From: JARIHD01 sp035758825
Lineage (GTDB): Bacteria > Patescibacteriota > Saccharimonadia > Saccharimonadales > UBA4665
Reading direction: 5' to 3'
Assembly: GCA_035758825.1 (NCBI GenBank)
Contig: DASTWA010000008.1
Location: 124,001-188,000, forward strand
Length of the DNA stretch: 64,000 nt
Shown here: piece by piece, positions 33,250-41,691 of the stretch
Numbering within the stretch: the first letter of the stretch is position 1
Layout: each line of letters begins with the position of its first letter
Notes under the pieces: generated by a model
What the model was told of the DNA's origin: nothing
Databases searched by the model: none
The model's input: only the letters and a program-made list of their open reading frames with translations
Translations under genes and position numbers: made by a program

Positions 33250-33783
33250 CTACTTGTTGTTCGTGTAGCGGTCGATTGATTCTTTGATGATGACCTTGGC
33301 AGCTTCTACGTCGCCCCAGCCCAGTACTTTGGTGCTGCCCGGCTTCTTGAGATCCTTGTAATGGGTAAAGTGATGCTCGACCTGCTGCTTCCAACGCTCA
33401 CCGAGGTCTTCGAGTGAGTTGATGCTGTCGCCGGTGTTACGGTCGTCGGCCGGGACAACAACGACTTTGTGGTCGGCTTCGCCGTCGTCCTCAAAGTTCA
33501 GGATACCGATAACCTTAGCCTCAAGCCAAATACCGGTTGGCAATGGTTCGCCGGTAACGATCAAGGTGTCGAGTTCATCGCCGTCCTCATCGAGCGTCTG
33601 CGGAATAAAGCCGTAGTTGCAAGGCTTGGCAAAAATTGCCGGCTCGACGCGGTCAAGCATGAACGCCGCACGCTTCCGGTCCCACTCAATCTTCATCATC
33701 GAGCCTTTTGGAATCTCGACGACAGTATTAACGGTGCCGTTTTGGTAATCACCAGTTTCTAAAACTTGGTTGAAATCAGCCAT
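33250..33783 (-). CDS. ppa: Inorganic pyrophosphatase, family I
   Basis: 177 aa, soluble hexameric PPase size. VVEIPKGSMMKIEWDRKRAA, YGFIPQTLDEDGDELDTLIV (the D-x-D-x-x-D active-site block, here DEDGDELD) and VVVVPADDRN match. EHHFTHYKDLKKPGSTKVLG ends the fold. AGGAG lies ~9 nt before the ATG. Drives forward pyrophosphate-releasing reactions such as GalU, MetK and aminoacyl-tRNA synthetases. Confidence 0.97.
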   Translation of the reverse strand: MADFNQVLETGDYQNGTVNTVVEIPKGSMMKIEWDRKRAAFMLDRVEPAIFAKPCNYGFIPQTLDEDGDELDTLIVTGEPLPTGIWLEAKVIGILNFEDDGEADHKVVVVPADDRNTGDSINSLEDLGERWKQQVEHHFTHYKDLKKPGSTKVLGWGDVEAAKVIIKESIDRYTNNK

Positions 33784-33853
33784 GGGTGGATGCTCCTTCT
33801 CCTCTTGATTTGTGCTTTAGCTCGTTTCCATTGTACTATATTAACCAACAGCT

Positions 33854-34543
33854 ATGGCAAAAACAGGCATTATCGGGCACCGGGGCGCCGCAGGCTTAGC
33901 CCTAGAGAACAGCCACGACAGCATGCTCGCCGCTCTCAACCATGAGATCGACGGCATCGAGTTTGATGTCCGGCGTACAAAAGACGGCCGGCTGGTGGTA
34001 CTGCACGACAGCCACACCGGGCGGATTGCAAAACAAAAGGTCCTCATCAGCTACAAGACCCTCGAGGAACTCCAGGCCATCAAATTAAAAAACGGCCAGC
34101 ATATCCCTTCGCTCGAAGAAGTATTCGAACTCATCGGCGACAGAATGACCATGGTAGTCGACATCAAGGATAGCGGTTCAGCCGACGAGCTGCTCCGTAT
34201 CTTAAATGAGTATCCGAAAGCAAAAGTACAGTTCACTTCATTAAAGTACGGCGAACTGGCCAAGCTGCACAAAGTGCGCCCGGACCTGCCGATTTTTGTC
34301 CGCGACCTCTTAAATCCCTTTGAGATAGTGCACACAGCCCGCCGCATGCGTGCAGAGGGCATCAGCCTCAATATGTGGCTCATGAACCCGCTTACTTATT
34401 GGCTGGCCAAACGGCGCAATCTTGAAATCCGTATTTACACCGTAAACAACGCCTTCATGGTGAAATTTTTCAAAAAACTCTACCCAGGGATTGTCATCTA
34501 CACCAACCATCCCGACCGTTTTGTGGGCAAGCTCCAGGGATAG
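33854..34543 (+). CDS. ugpQ: Glycerophosphodiester phosphodiesterase
   Basis: 229 aa TIM barrel. GIIGHRGAAGLALENSHDSM (HRG with catalytic His, E-N) and IEFDVRRTKDGRLVVLHDSH (E-x-D...HD metal and second catalytic His) are complete. MVVDIKDSGS and YTNHPDRFVG end the domain. No signal peptide, so cytoplasmic. It releases glycerol-3-phosphate from deacylated phospholipids, a possible salvage route in a host-dependent cell. Its stop abuts the stop of the convergent membrane gene. Confidence 0.93.
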   Translation: MAKTGIIGHRGAAGLALENSHDSMLAALNHEIDGIEFDVRRTKDGRLVVLHDSHTGRIAKQKVLISYKTLEELQAIKLKNGQHIPSLEEVFELIGDRMTMVVDIKDSGSADELLRILNEYPKAKVQFTSLKYGELAKLHKVRPDLPIFVRDLLNPFEIVHTARRMRAEGISLNMWLMNPLTYWLAKRRNLEIRIYTVNNAFMVKFFKKLYPGIVIYTNHPDRFVGKLQG

Positions 34544-35065
34544 CTACGAACGAAAAATCCACAGGTTGAGCATCGACCAGGCGCCGATAATGGCGGCAAT
34601 CAGGTATTGCCCCGGCAGCAACTCATCAACGGTAAGACATGCCAACCCTGCAACAATATGCATGGATGCCGCTGCCCAGTACCAATATGAAGGCCTGTCG
34701 GCCAGACCGTTCAAAATATACCCGGCAGCCATCACGAACAGCCAAAACGCCCCCAGATGGCCCAACAGCTGGGCGGCCGCCGAGGTGTGGATGTAAAACA
34801 CAGACCCCGTAACGACAATCCCGGCTACAATCGGAACCAACCAGGCTAGCAGGATATAGCGCATCTGCTTGACCGCCATTGGCATGTGTCTGGCCATGTA
34901 GCCTAAGCCAACCACCGACAAGCCGGTCCATACATAGTTGATGTTGTGGTCCTGGTAAAAATGCGTCGCCACAAAACCCACAAAGACCAATATAGCCCAC
35001 AGCAAATAAATTCGCGCCCTCGTGGTGTTGCATAAATATTTCCAATCGACCGACTGTGAGTCCAT
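34544..35065 (-). CDS. Polytopic membrane protein, unknown
   Basis: 173 aa. About five hydrophobic helices (~17-36 IYLLWAILVFVGFVATHF, ~44-62, ~70-92, ~100-122, ~135-165) joined by short loops. No recognised motif. The start at 35065 is chosen because TACCAT preceded by TGC (35072-35077) ends 6 nt upstream, while the ATG at 35086 precedes this -10. Divergent from the flavin reductase gene, with overlapping promoter regions. Confidence 0.75.
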   Translation of the reverse strand: MDSQSVDWKYLCNTTRARIYLLWAILVFVGFVATHFYQDHNINYVWTGLSVVGLGYMARHMPMAVKQMRYILLAWLVPIVAGIVVTGSVFYIHTSAAAQLLGHLGAFWLFVMAAGYILNGLADRPSYWYWAAASMHIVAGLACLTVDELLPGQYLIAAIIGAWSMLNLWIFRS

Positions 35066-35122
35066 TACTTCATGGTAGCACGCCATCGCGCTATACTAAG
35101 TACATTATTAGGGGGTTACGAC

Positions 35123-35827
35123 ATGAAGGCTGTTCTCGACCATATCGAAGATACTGCGGCAAACATCAAAACATTCTGGTTCAAGCCGGAACGCTCCGTG
35201 CATCAGACGGCCGGACAATTTACCGAACTCTACCTTCCACACCAGCAGTCCGACAACCGAGGGGATAAGCGCTGGTTCACCTTATCTAACTCGCCGGCCG
35301 ACAAACTACTGAGCATTACCACAAAATACGCCGGCGAAAGCAGCAGCAGCTTCAAAAAATACCTTTTTAGCCTGCAGCCCGGCGCCCCGGTCAGCCTGGC
35401 CGACCCTATGGGTGACTTTGTCCTGCCCAAAGACACTTCCATCCCCATTGTGTACGTCGCCGGCGGCATCGGCGTAACGCCTATCCACAGTATGGTCAAG
35501 TACCTTTTAGGCGCAAACGAAAAACGGAACATAACGCTTATCTACGCAGTCAACCATCAGGACGAACTGGCTTTTGGCGAGCTTTTTCAAAATTCCGATA
35601 TAAAATATATCCCCGTCGTCAAAGAACCCGGCCCGGGCTGGACGGGTGAGGTTGGGACGGTGACTACCGAGCGCATCCTCAGCGCCATGCGTCCCTCGGA
35701 GCAATCGTTGGTGTATCTGTCCGGCCCCGAACCGATGGTTGAGGCATTGGCTGATGCACTAAAAAAAGCCGGTGTGAGCAAAAACCGCATCGTCACCGAC
35801 TTCTTTCCAGGCTACACCAGTATTTAA
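35123..35827 (+). CDS. FAD/NAD(P)-binding oxidoreductase (ferredoxin reductase family)
   Basis: 234 aa. RWFTLSNSPADKLLSITTKY (FAD-binding R-x-(Y/F)-(S/T)-x-S variant), LADPMGDFVLP, VYVAGGIGVTPIHSMVKYLL (NAD-pyrophosphate site) and LVYLSGPEPMVEALADALKK (C-terminal NAD-ribose block) show a stand-alone FNR module. No iron-sulfur or globin domain is fused. It may reduce a small redox protein or flavin. The start at 35123 is fixed by GGGGG 7 nt upstream. Lies beside the cupredoxin/thioredoxin-reductase block. Confidence 0.88.
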   Translation: MKAVLDHIEDTAANIKTFWFKPERSVHQTAGQFTELYLPHQQSDNRGDKRWFTLSNSPADKLLSITTKYAGESSSSFKKYLFSLQPGAPVSLADPMGDFVLPKDTSIPIVYVAGGIGVTPIHSMVKYLLGANEKRNITLIYAVNHQDELAFGELFQNSDIKYIPVVKEPGPGWTGEVGTVTTERILSAMRPSEQSLVYLSGPEPMVEALADALKKAGVSKNRIVTDFFPGYTSI

Positions 35828-35828
35828 A

Positions 35829-36248
35829 TTACTCGACAATCACCTTGCCGACCATGCTGGGGTGCGGCTTACAGAAATACTCAAAGGTGCCTGCCTCGCT
35901 AAAGGTGTAGCTATACGTTTCGCCCTGTCCAAACAGCTCACTGTCCGGGCCTCCATTCCTGCCTGTCACCGTATGCTTGACGCTGTCCTGATTGGTCCAG
36001 GTCACAGTCGTACCCTCCTTGACGATGATTGTGCCCGGGCTATAATTGAAGTCCTTGATGGCAACCGTGTTAGTTCGCACTGGCTCGTCCGAATTATCTG
36101 ACATTTCAGACGTATCCGGACGTCCCTCGGGGCTATTCGCCCCGCTTCTAACGTCCGGAACATCCTCCGGCCTCGTAACGACAAATACCGCAATAAGGGC
36201 GACTACAGCGATTATTGCAATAATGCCGCCCACTAGTTTTTTGTTCAT
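35829..36248 (-). CDS. Membrane-anchored cupredoxin (plastocyanin-like)
   Basis: 139 aa. N-terminal membrane anchor (~4-25 LVGGIIAIIAVVALIAVFVV), a Ser/Asp/Glu-rich linker (~28-58), then a cupredoxin fold. NYSPGTIIVKEGTTVTWTNQ and DSVKHTVTG hold the first Cu ligand (His), and FEYFCKPHPSMVGKVIVE the other three (Cys, His, Met). All four type 1 copper ligands are present, so an electron carrier at the outer membrane face is likely. AAGGGGG precedes the ATG. Follows trxB by 32 nt. Confidence 0.92.
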   Translation of the reverse strand: MNKKLVGGIIAIIAVVALIAVFVVTRPEDVPDVRSGANSPEGRPDTSEMSDNSDEPVRTNTVAIKDFNYSPGTIIVKEGTTVTWTNQDSVKHTVTGRNGGPDSELFGQGETYSYTFSEAGTFEYFCKPHPSMVGKVIVE

Positions 36249-36280
36249 GCTAAACCCCCTTAATGAGGTTATTGTAGCAT

Positions 36281-37240
36281 CTATGCGCCGTGCTCGCGGC
36301 CGTGTTCTTCTAAATACTCCCGAATCCGGAGCGCGGCCGTTGCGCCTTCGCCTGCCGCAGTAGCAATCTGCATAGTCGCCCCGCTGCGTACATCCCCGGC
36401 AACGAACACGCCCGGGATGGATGTCTGAAGACTGTTATCCGTTACCAGGAAACCGGCTTCGTCAAATTTGAGTTGAGTAATGTGCCGTAAAAAGCCCGTG
36501 TTTGGCTTAAGACCAATGAATACGAATACACCGTCAGTTAAAAACTCCACTTGCTTGCCGGTGGTTTTGTCTGTACCGAGCACTTTAGTAACCTTACCAT
36601 TCTCTCCGACAATTTTATCGGTGGTGGTGTGGAGGTGCACCGTAATCTTGCCAGCTCGAACCATATCTTCAAGATCATGCTTCAACACCTCTGAAGCCTT
36701 GAGATCACTGCGCACCAGCAGATCGATATGAGAAGCGAATCTCGTCAGGAACAAGGCTTCCTGCACGGCTGAGTTTCCGCCGCCAATAAGCACTAATCGC
36801 TTATCGCGGTAAAACGCACCATCGCATGTCGCACAATAGTGAACACCCTTGGCATAAAACTCTTTCTCGCCAGGAATATCAACCTTCTTAAAGTCCGTTC
36901 CAGTGGCAATCAAAACAGCTTTGGCATATATGTCTCCGTCAGTTGTCGTTAGCCGTTTAAGGCTACCTTCGACCGTTATGTCACTGACTTCGCCGAGACG
37001 AATCTCCGTTCCGAAACGCTCAGCCTGCTCCCGAAGGTTGTCGGCAAGGGTAATACCCTCGATACCCTTAGGAAAGCCGGGATAATTTTCTACTTTATCT
37101 GTAACGGCGATAAGCCCACCTATAACCCCTTTTTCAATCACAACAGTACTTATATCTTCACGTGTTGTATAGATTGCAGCCGCCAAAGATGCCGGGCCAG
37201 CCCCAATTATCGCCAAGTCGTATACTTTTTGCTCAGTCAT
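36281..37240 (-). CDS. trxB: Thioredoxin reductase (NADPH)
   Basis: 319 aa. LAIIGAGPASLAAAIYTTRE (FAD GxGxxS/A), VHYCATCDGAFYRDKRLVLI (redox CATC then NADPH-site strand), IGGGNSAVQEALFLTRFASH and GVFVAGDVRSGATMQIATAA are complete. The GGGNSAVQEA NADPH loop is normal. Starts 21 nt after the glutaredoxin-like gene and forms an operon with it. Reduces a thioredoxin or the glutaredoxin-like protein; no thioredoxin gene is in view. Confidence 0.95.
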   Translation of the reverse strand: MTEQKVYDLAIIGAGPASLAAAIYTTREDISTVVIEKGVIGGLIAVTDKVENYPGFPKGIEGITLADNLREQAERFGTEIRLGEVSDITVEGSLKRLTTTDGDIYAKAVLIATGTDFKKVDIPGEKEFYAKGVHYCATCDGAFYRDKRLVLIGGGNSAVQEALFLTRFASHIDLLVRSDLKASEVLKHDLEDMVRAGKITVHLHTTTDKIVGENGKVTKVLGTDKTTGKQVEFLTDGVFVFIGLKPNTGFLRHITQLKFDEAGFLVTDNSLQTSIPGVFVAGDVRSGATMQIATAAGEGATAALRIREYLEEHGREHGA

Positions 37241-37261
37241 TGTTTCGTAAGCTCCCGTACT

Positions 37262-37510
37262 TTAAGCGACGGCTGGTGCTAGTTTTGCTAAATTGTAGCC
37301 CACGACGATTTCACGGCTGTCGTCGTGTTTGGTGACAACGGTTACGGGGACTGTCGTGACGCCGCTCAAGGCGGTCGCTTCTGCTTGGCGCTCAGGGTTC
37401 TGGTCGAGGTTTACCTCTTCGTATGAGACACCCTTGGCGCTTAAGTACCGCTTGACCATTCCGCAGTAACTGCAGGTATTAGTAGTAAAGATTGTGACGT
37501 TCTTTGGCAT
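37262..37510 (-). CDS. Glutaredoxin-like protein (NrdH/Grx type)
   Basis: 82 aa thioredoxin fold. VTIFTTNTCSYCGMVKRYLS carries the CSYC active site (~14-17), and SGVTTVPVTVV the cis-Pro loop. Linked to trxB and lacking a partner glutathione system in the window, so an NrdH-like protein reduced by TrxB is likely. GGAGGGG precedes the ATG by ~2-5 nt. Heads the redox operon behind a promoter with a palindrome in its spacer. Confidence 0.88.
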   Translation of the reverse strand: MPKNVTIFTTNTCSYCGMVKRYLSAKGVSYEEVNLDQNPERQAEATALSGVTTVPVTVVTKHDDSREIVVGYNLAKLAPAVA

Positions 37511-37563
37511 ATCCCCTCCACGTAGATTTAGCCTTTTGTGTTTTCGCTGTTTGCGCTAGTGCT

Positions 37564-37594
37564 ATTGTACACCTGGTGTATCAATTAGTGTCAA
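37564..37594 (-). promoter_or_regulatory. Redox-operon promoter with spacer palindrome
   Basis: On the minus strand TTGACA (37589-37594), a 19-nt spacer, TACAAT (37564-37569). The perfect palindrome TACACC-T-GGTGTA (37568-37580) overlaps the -10 and spacer and may be an operator; the long spacer would suit activation by DNA distortion. Confidence 0.55.
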
Positions 37595-37620
37595 TAGCGC
37601 TATATATTGTGTTTTTTACG

Positions 37621-38148
37621 TTATTTGCCAATTGAATGCAACGTAACGTCAAATACCAAAGGGGCGTTGGCGGGAATGCCGGAGCCCGATGGCGGATTGG
37701 CGCCATATGCCTGCTCTGCCGGGATCAGCAAACGGCGGGTGCCCCCGACCTTCATGCCGACAAGACCATCCTTCCAGCCGGTGATAACCTGGTCCAAACC
37801 AAAACTGACCGGTTGGCCGGTGTCGAGGGAACTCTGGAAGACAGTACCGGTCGCAGCCACTGCGCCGGTGTAATCGACAGTGACGGTGTCGCCAGCCTTC
37901 ACTTCGTCACCGTTGCCGGGCTTTATGTCTACAATCTCCAGCTTATCGACGGTTGCTACCGGTGTAAAGTTTTCCATGTTTGTCCCTTCTAACTTCTTAT
38001 TGTTCGTATCGACTGTTTGCGTGGCGGTATTGCTGTCTTTGTTGTCCTGGATGATCTGCAAAATGATCGTTACACTTACGCCGACCGTCGTTACCAGGAA
38101 CGCTAACGCCATAACCAGCGCAAAAATGCGGTCTCTCTTGCGTGCCAT
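37621..38148 (-). CDS. FKBP-type peptidyl-prolyl isomerase, membrane-anchored
   Basis: 175 aa. One N-terminal helix (~10-32 FALVMALAFLVTTVGVSVTI), a linker, and an FKBP domain from ~70: DTVTVDYTGAVAATGTVFQS, SFGLDQVITGWKDGLVGMKV, GGTRRLLIPAEQAYG and PLVFDVTLHSIGK. The binding-pocket residues (Y, F, D, W, Y/F) are kept. Acts outside the membrane as a folding catalyst for exported proteins. Its start overlaps the stop of the upstream NUDIX gene by 1 nt. Confidence 0.92.
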   Translation of the reverse strand: MARKRDRIFALVMALAFLVTTVGVSVTIILQIIQDNKDSNTATQTVDTNNKKLEGTNMENFTPVATVDKLEIVDIKPGNGDEVKAGDTVTVDYTGAVAATGTVFQSSLDTGQPVSFGLDQVITGWKDGLVGMKVGGTRRLLIPAEQAYGANPPSGSGIPANAPLVFDVTLHSIGK

Positions 38149-38636
38149 TATGCCTTCCCCTTCTTTGCTATATTTGCCTGTACCCGGTCCAAAAACTGGG
38201 CGTCCAGCGGTACCGCCTGCTCGGGGAAACCATGTTCAAAACCGTATATCATTGCTTTTTGCAGCGCCTGGCTGCGGAATTCCAGGTCACCAAATTGCTC
38301 CAAAGGAACCCACATCGGGGTGTGTTTGTTGCCCAGGTCAAAAATTTTGGCCTCATCGGACATTGCCGATAGCTTTGGCGTATCGCCCGATACATGGCAA
38401 AGATAGATGTACTGGGTACCGTACGGATCGCCTGCTTCTTCGACAAAAACCAACCGCGCACCCGTTAGCACGAACCCGCTCTCTTCCAGTATTTCACGGT
38501 GCAGCGCTTGCTCGGCAGTCTCGCCTGCATCGATGCCACCCCCTAGTAACGTGTAGTATTCGTGGCCAAATTTGTTGCGGTGCATAACCAATGTCTGGTC
38601 GCCACGGACAACAATAGCCCTCACAGCCTTCCTCAT
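38148..38636 (-). CDS. NUDIX hydrolase
   Basis: 162 aa. VRAIVVRGDQTLVMHRNKFG, YYTLLGGGIDAGETAEQALH followed by REILEESGF gives G-x5-E-x7-RE-I-x-EE-x-G in full. EAGDPYGTQYIYLCHV fits small MutT-like enzymes. The gene leads a two-gene unit with FKBP. TACAAT lies 9 nt upstream of the ATG, near-leaderless. Fourth NUDIX gene in the window. Confidence 0.9.
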   Translation of the reverse strand: MRKAVRAIVVRGDQTLVMHRNKFGHEYYTLLGGGIDAGETAEQALHREILEESGFVLTGARLVFVEEAGDPYGTQYIYLCHVSGDTPKLSAMSDEAKIFDLGNKHTPMWVPLEQFGDLEFRSQALQKAMIYGFEHGFPEQAVPLDAQFLDRVQANIAKKGKA

Positions 38637-38677
38637 AATGTTTTTATTGTAGCACGCAAACGCTGCTCTTCCAGCAT

Positions 38678-41230
38678 TTATATGCGCTGCGCGCCCAAGG
38701 CTGCATTGGCTGCGCCGGCAACATCGTCCAAAAGACCGTTCACTTCTTCGTCGGTCAGCGTGCGCTCATATGATGCAATCGACAAACGGAAGGTAACCTG
38801 CTTTTCGGCCTCGCCTTCCCGCTGGTAGATATCCACCGGGGTTAGGGTGTGGAACGTCTGGTCGGGGCGGTTGGTATCGAGGTGCGACGCGACACACTGC
38901 AAAAGATCCTGGTAAGTCACCTCCTGTTTTACCCGCAAACAAATGTCCTGCTCAACCTTGGGGAATCGGGGTAGCTGTTGGTATGCCGTTCCTTGCTGCG
39001 CAGCTGCTTCCAGAATATGGTTCACGCCCACATCAAACCCGGCCGCATATGCCGGGAGCTTAAAGCTCTTCGCCACCTGGCGGCGGTATTCGCCAACCAT
39101 ACCAAGCACTATATCGGTGCCCCGGACGCTTACCAGCGCCGAACGCTTGTAGTCGTAGGGTCTGGTTACCGGGTATCCGGGGTCAGCTTCGAATGGGGCA
39201 AACTCCAGATCCAGGCCGAACTGGGCGGCCAGAAATTCAAGGTACTTTTTGGCCTCATAATAGGCGACACCCTTGGACTGGGCTTTCTTATCGCTGGCCG
39301 CCACTACCAATGCAAGCATTTCGATCTCTTTAGGAAGGCCGTCTTGGTCATTGCCATGGCGCTTGCCGTGCGTTTTGTTCAACTCAAAAAGTACAAACTC
39401 ATCATAGCCGGCCTTGATGTTCGGATGAACTTTGTCCAGCAGGCTCGGCGTAATGCTCATGCGAAAAAATTGCAGGTCAGGGCTAAGGGCATTGCTGAGC
39501 TGGTAGGCATTTTCGGCCTCCTGCCCTGCCTTGGCCAGTAGGTTGCCGTGTACGAAGCTGTAGGTCAAGAGTTCATTGGCGCCCGCCTTAGCCAGGATCT
39601 CGCGGATTTTTGCCTTCGCTTCCATGAGTGCGTCCTTGGACGCCGGCGTCAGGGCACGCTTGGGGAGTTCGAGCGGCAGATGGTCAAAACCGTACAGACG
39701 GCCGACTTCTTCGACTACATCCTCGGGAATGGCAATGTCTGTCCGCCAAAATGGCGCCTTTACTGTCAGGTCTTCGTGATGGACGTCTACGTCAAATTCG
39801 ACGTTGCGCAGTAGCTCCGCAATCCCGTCGGCCGGCAGATCAAAGCCGAGCCGCTCATTGATAAACTGGCGGGACAGCCGCACTTCAGGATGGACGGACT
39901 TGCGCTCCAGCATCTCTGCCGGCAAATGATTGTCATCAATGACATCACTGGCCACCTTACCGTCCGCAAAACGACGAATCTCATCCGTAATCTTCGACAG
40001 CACCGCCAAATTCTGCAGCGGGCTTTGGCCCTTATTAAACCGGGTCACTGCGTCGGTGAATAAACCGTGCGCCATACTCGTGCGGCGAATAGAGTACATA
40101 TCAAAAGTTGCAACTTCAATAATGATATTCTTGGTGTTTTCGTCGACTTCAGTATCACCACCACCCATAACACCCCCCACGCCAATCAGCTTGTCGTTGG
40201 TGGCTATCATGATCGCCTCGTCGCGGGGTTCGATTTCTTTTCCGTTCAAAAGGAGTATCTTTTCGCCTTGGCGGGGGTGGCGGACGACGATCGTGGCGTG
40301 GTCGGCGCCGGCATCCTGCGCCACAACCTTGTCATAGTCGTAGGCGTGGAGAGGCTGTCCGGTTTCGATCATAAAAAAGTTAGTGTAGTCGACAATATTA
40401 TTGATGGGCCGGATTCCTACGCGCGCCAACGCGATCTGAAGCCATACCGGGCTTGGTTTAATAGTTACGCCGCGTAAGGTAATGGCCGCAAAACGAGGCA
40501 CAAGCTCCGGAATCTCGTTGCGAACTTCCAGAGGGAGATCGTCGGCTTCTTTGCCGGGTAATACCGGATCTGTGCGGTACCATTCGGGGCTCTTGTATGG
40601 GCGGCGCTGGATGCCTTCAAGCTCACGGGCGATACCCAATTGGCCAAAACAATCGGGGCGGTGGGTAAACATTTTGTTTTCCATGTCAATGACCACATCG
40701 CCTACCAAATTGTAGGCCTCGGCAAATGGCGTGCCCGGTGCGGCATCGGTATCAAGCTCCATAATACCGTCGTGGTTGTCGCCTATACCAAGCTCTTTAG
40801 GACTGGCGAGCATACCATTGCTCATCACGCCGCGAAGGGCGCGGGCCTCAAGCACAAAAGGATCCGAATCAAGCGTGCTCGGCACCGTCGACCCGGGGGG
40901 CAGCCAGGCAACAGCCAAACCCTCACGGACATTCGGCGCGCCGCACACTACCTGGACATAACCATTTTCGTCACGCTCAACACCTTCGGCCCTGCCGCCG
41001 TCGTCGACCTTGCAGGCATGCAGACGGTCAGCGTCAGGGTGGCCTTCGCAGGAGACAACCTTAGCGACCAGTACGCCTTCAAAACGGTCACCGTAAGGAA
41101 TGACCTCTTCGACAGCACCAAGCTGGGCGCCGATTTTTTCGACCAAATCTTCTACACCGTTTGGTGCCGGGTCACCGGCGGAACCGTAGGTGCTATTAAC
41201 AATGCGGATTGAATTAAGACTAACCTTCAT
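38678..41230 (-). CDS. pheT: Phenylalanyl-tRNA synthetase beta subunit
   Basis: 850 aa, full bacterial length. An EMAP/OB tRNA-binding domain is at ~40-160 (GVLVAKVVSCEGHPDADRLH ... VQVVCGAPNVREGLAVAWLP). B3/B4 editing (VDYTNFFMIETGQPLHAYDYD), B5 (AEMLERKSVHPEVRLSRQFI) and a C-terminal ferredoxin-like anticodon-binding domain (RFPKVEQDICLRVKQEVTYQ) follow. Its start overlaps the HIT gene by 11 nt, so pheS-HIT-pheT are cotranslated. Confidence 0.97.
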   Translation of the reverse strand: MKVSLNSIRIVNSTYGSAGDPAPNGVEDLVEKIGAQLGAVEEVIPYGDRFEGVLVAKVVSCEGHPDADRLHACKVDDGGRAEGVERDENGYVQVVCGAPNVREGLAVAWLPPGSTVPSTLDSDPFVLEARALRGVMSNGMLASPKELGIGDNHDGIMELDTDAAPGTPFAEAYNLVGDVVIDMENKMFTHRPDCFGQLGIARELEGIQRRPYKSPEWYRTDPVLPGKEADDLPLEVRNEIPELVPRFAAITLRGVTIKPSPVWLQIALARVGIRPINNIVDYTNFFMIETGQPLHAYDYDKVVAQDAGADHATIVVRHPRQGEKILLLNGKEIEPRDEAIMIATNDKLIGVGGVMGGGDTEVDENTKNIIIEVATFDMYSIRRTSMAHGLFTDAVTRFNKGQSPLQNLAVLSKITDEIRRFADGKVASDVIDDNHLPAEMLERKSVHPEVRLSRQFINERLGFDLPADGIAELLRNVEFDVDVHHEDLTVKAPFWRTDIAIPEDVVEEVGRLYGFDHLPLELPKRALTPASKDALMEAKAKIREILAKAGANELLTYSFVHGNLLAKAGQEAENAYQLSNALSPDLQFFRMSITPSLLDKVHPNIKAGYDEFVLFELNKTHGKRHGNDQDGLPKEIEMLALVVAASDKKAQSKGVAYYEAKKYLEFLAAQFGLDLEFAPFEADPGYPVTRPYDYKRSALVSVRGTDIVLGMVGEYRRQVAKSFKLPAYAAGFDVGVNHILEAAAQQGTAYQQLPRFPKVEQDICLRVKQEVTYQDLLQCVASHLDTNRPDQTFHTLTPVDIYQREGEAEKQVTFRLSIASYERTLTDEEVNGLLDDVAGAANAALGAQRI

Positions 41231-41681
41231 TTGAAACCTTCTGTATCTTGTGGTGAATTTCCTTCAACGTTTCGTCGCCCATGTGCGGCCCCTCGGCTGT
41301 AGATATATAGCCTGGGTAAACCGGAAAGAAAGCGCTCAGTTTAGGAAAGTTGCTCCGATCTGCCTCAAGCTCGTGCATGGGGTACAGCTTGACATGCAGA
41401 TGAGGCACGGCTTCGCCTTCAAAGACCGCTGCCACCCGGGTAACACCCAGCGCTTTCTCTAGAATGTTGGCAGCTTTCTTGGCGGCTGCCATCAGTCCGG
41501 CAACAACAGCGTCATCGAGCGCAAAAACATAGTCGCCCGGATTTTGCTTGGGGATAACCACAGCAGCACCGAGAGTATTGCCAAACGGCGTCAAAAACGC
41601 CAGATAATTGTCGTCTTCAAAGACCTTGTAGCTCGGAATATTGCCATCGACAATTTCATCAAAAATCGTTCGTTCTGCCAT
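41220..41681 (-). CDS. HIT-family nucleotide hydrolase/transferase
   Basis: 153 aa. TIFDEIVDGNIPSYKVFEDD, LAFLTPFGNTLGAAVVIPKQ and AVPHLHVKLYPMHE show the HIT fold. The triad HxHxH reads H-L-H-V-K: the middle (nucleophile) His is kept, the third is Lys. HINT-type proteins remove AMP from phosphoramidates and aminoacyl-adenylates, so location between pheS and pheT is suggestive of a link to leaked Phe-AMP; that is inference. pheS ends 10 nt upstream; pheT overlaps downstream. Confidence 0.88.
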   Translation of the reverse strand: MAERTIFDEIVDGNIPSYKVFEDDNYLAFLTPFGNTLGAAVVIPKQNPGDYVFALDDAVVAGLMAAAKKAANILEKALGVTRVAAVFEGEAVPHLHVKLYPMHELEADRSNFPKLSAFFPVYPGYISTAEGPHMGDETLKEIHHKIQKVSNEG

Positions 41682-41691
41682 AATCCCTCCT

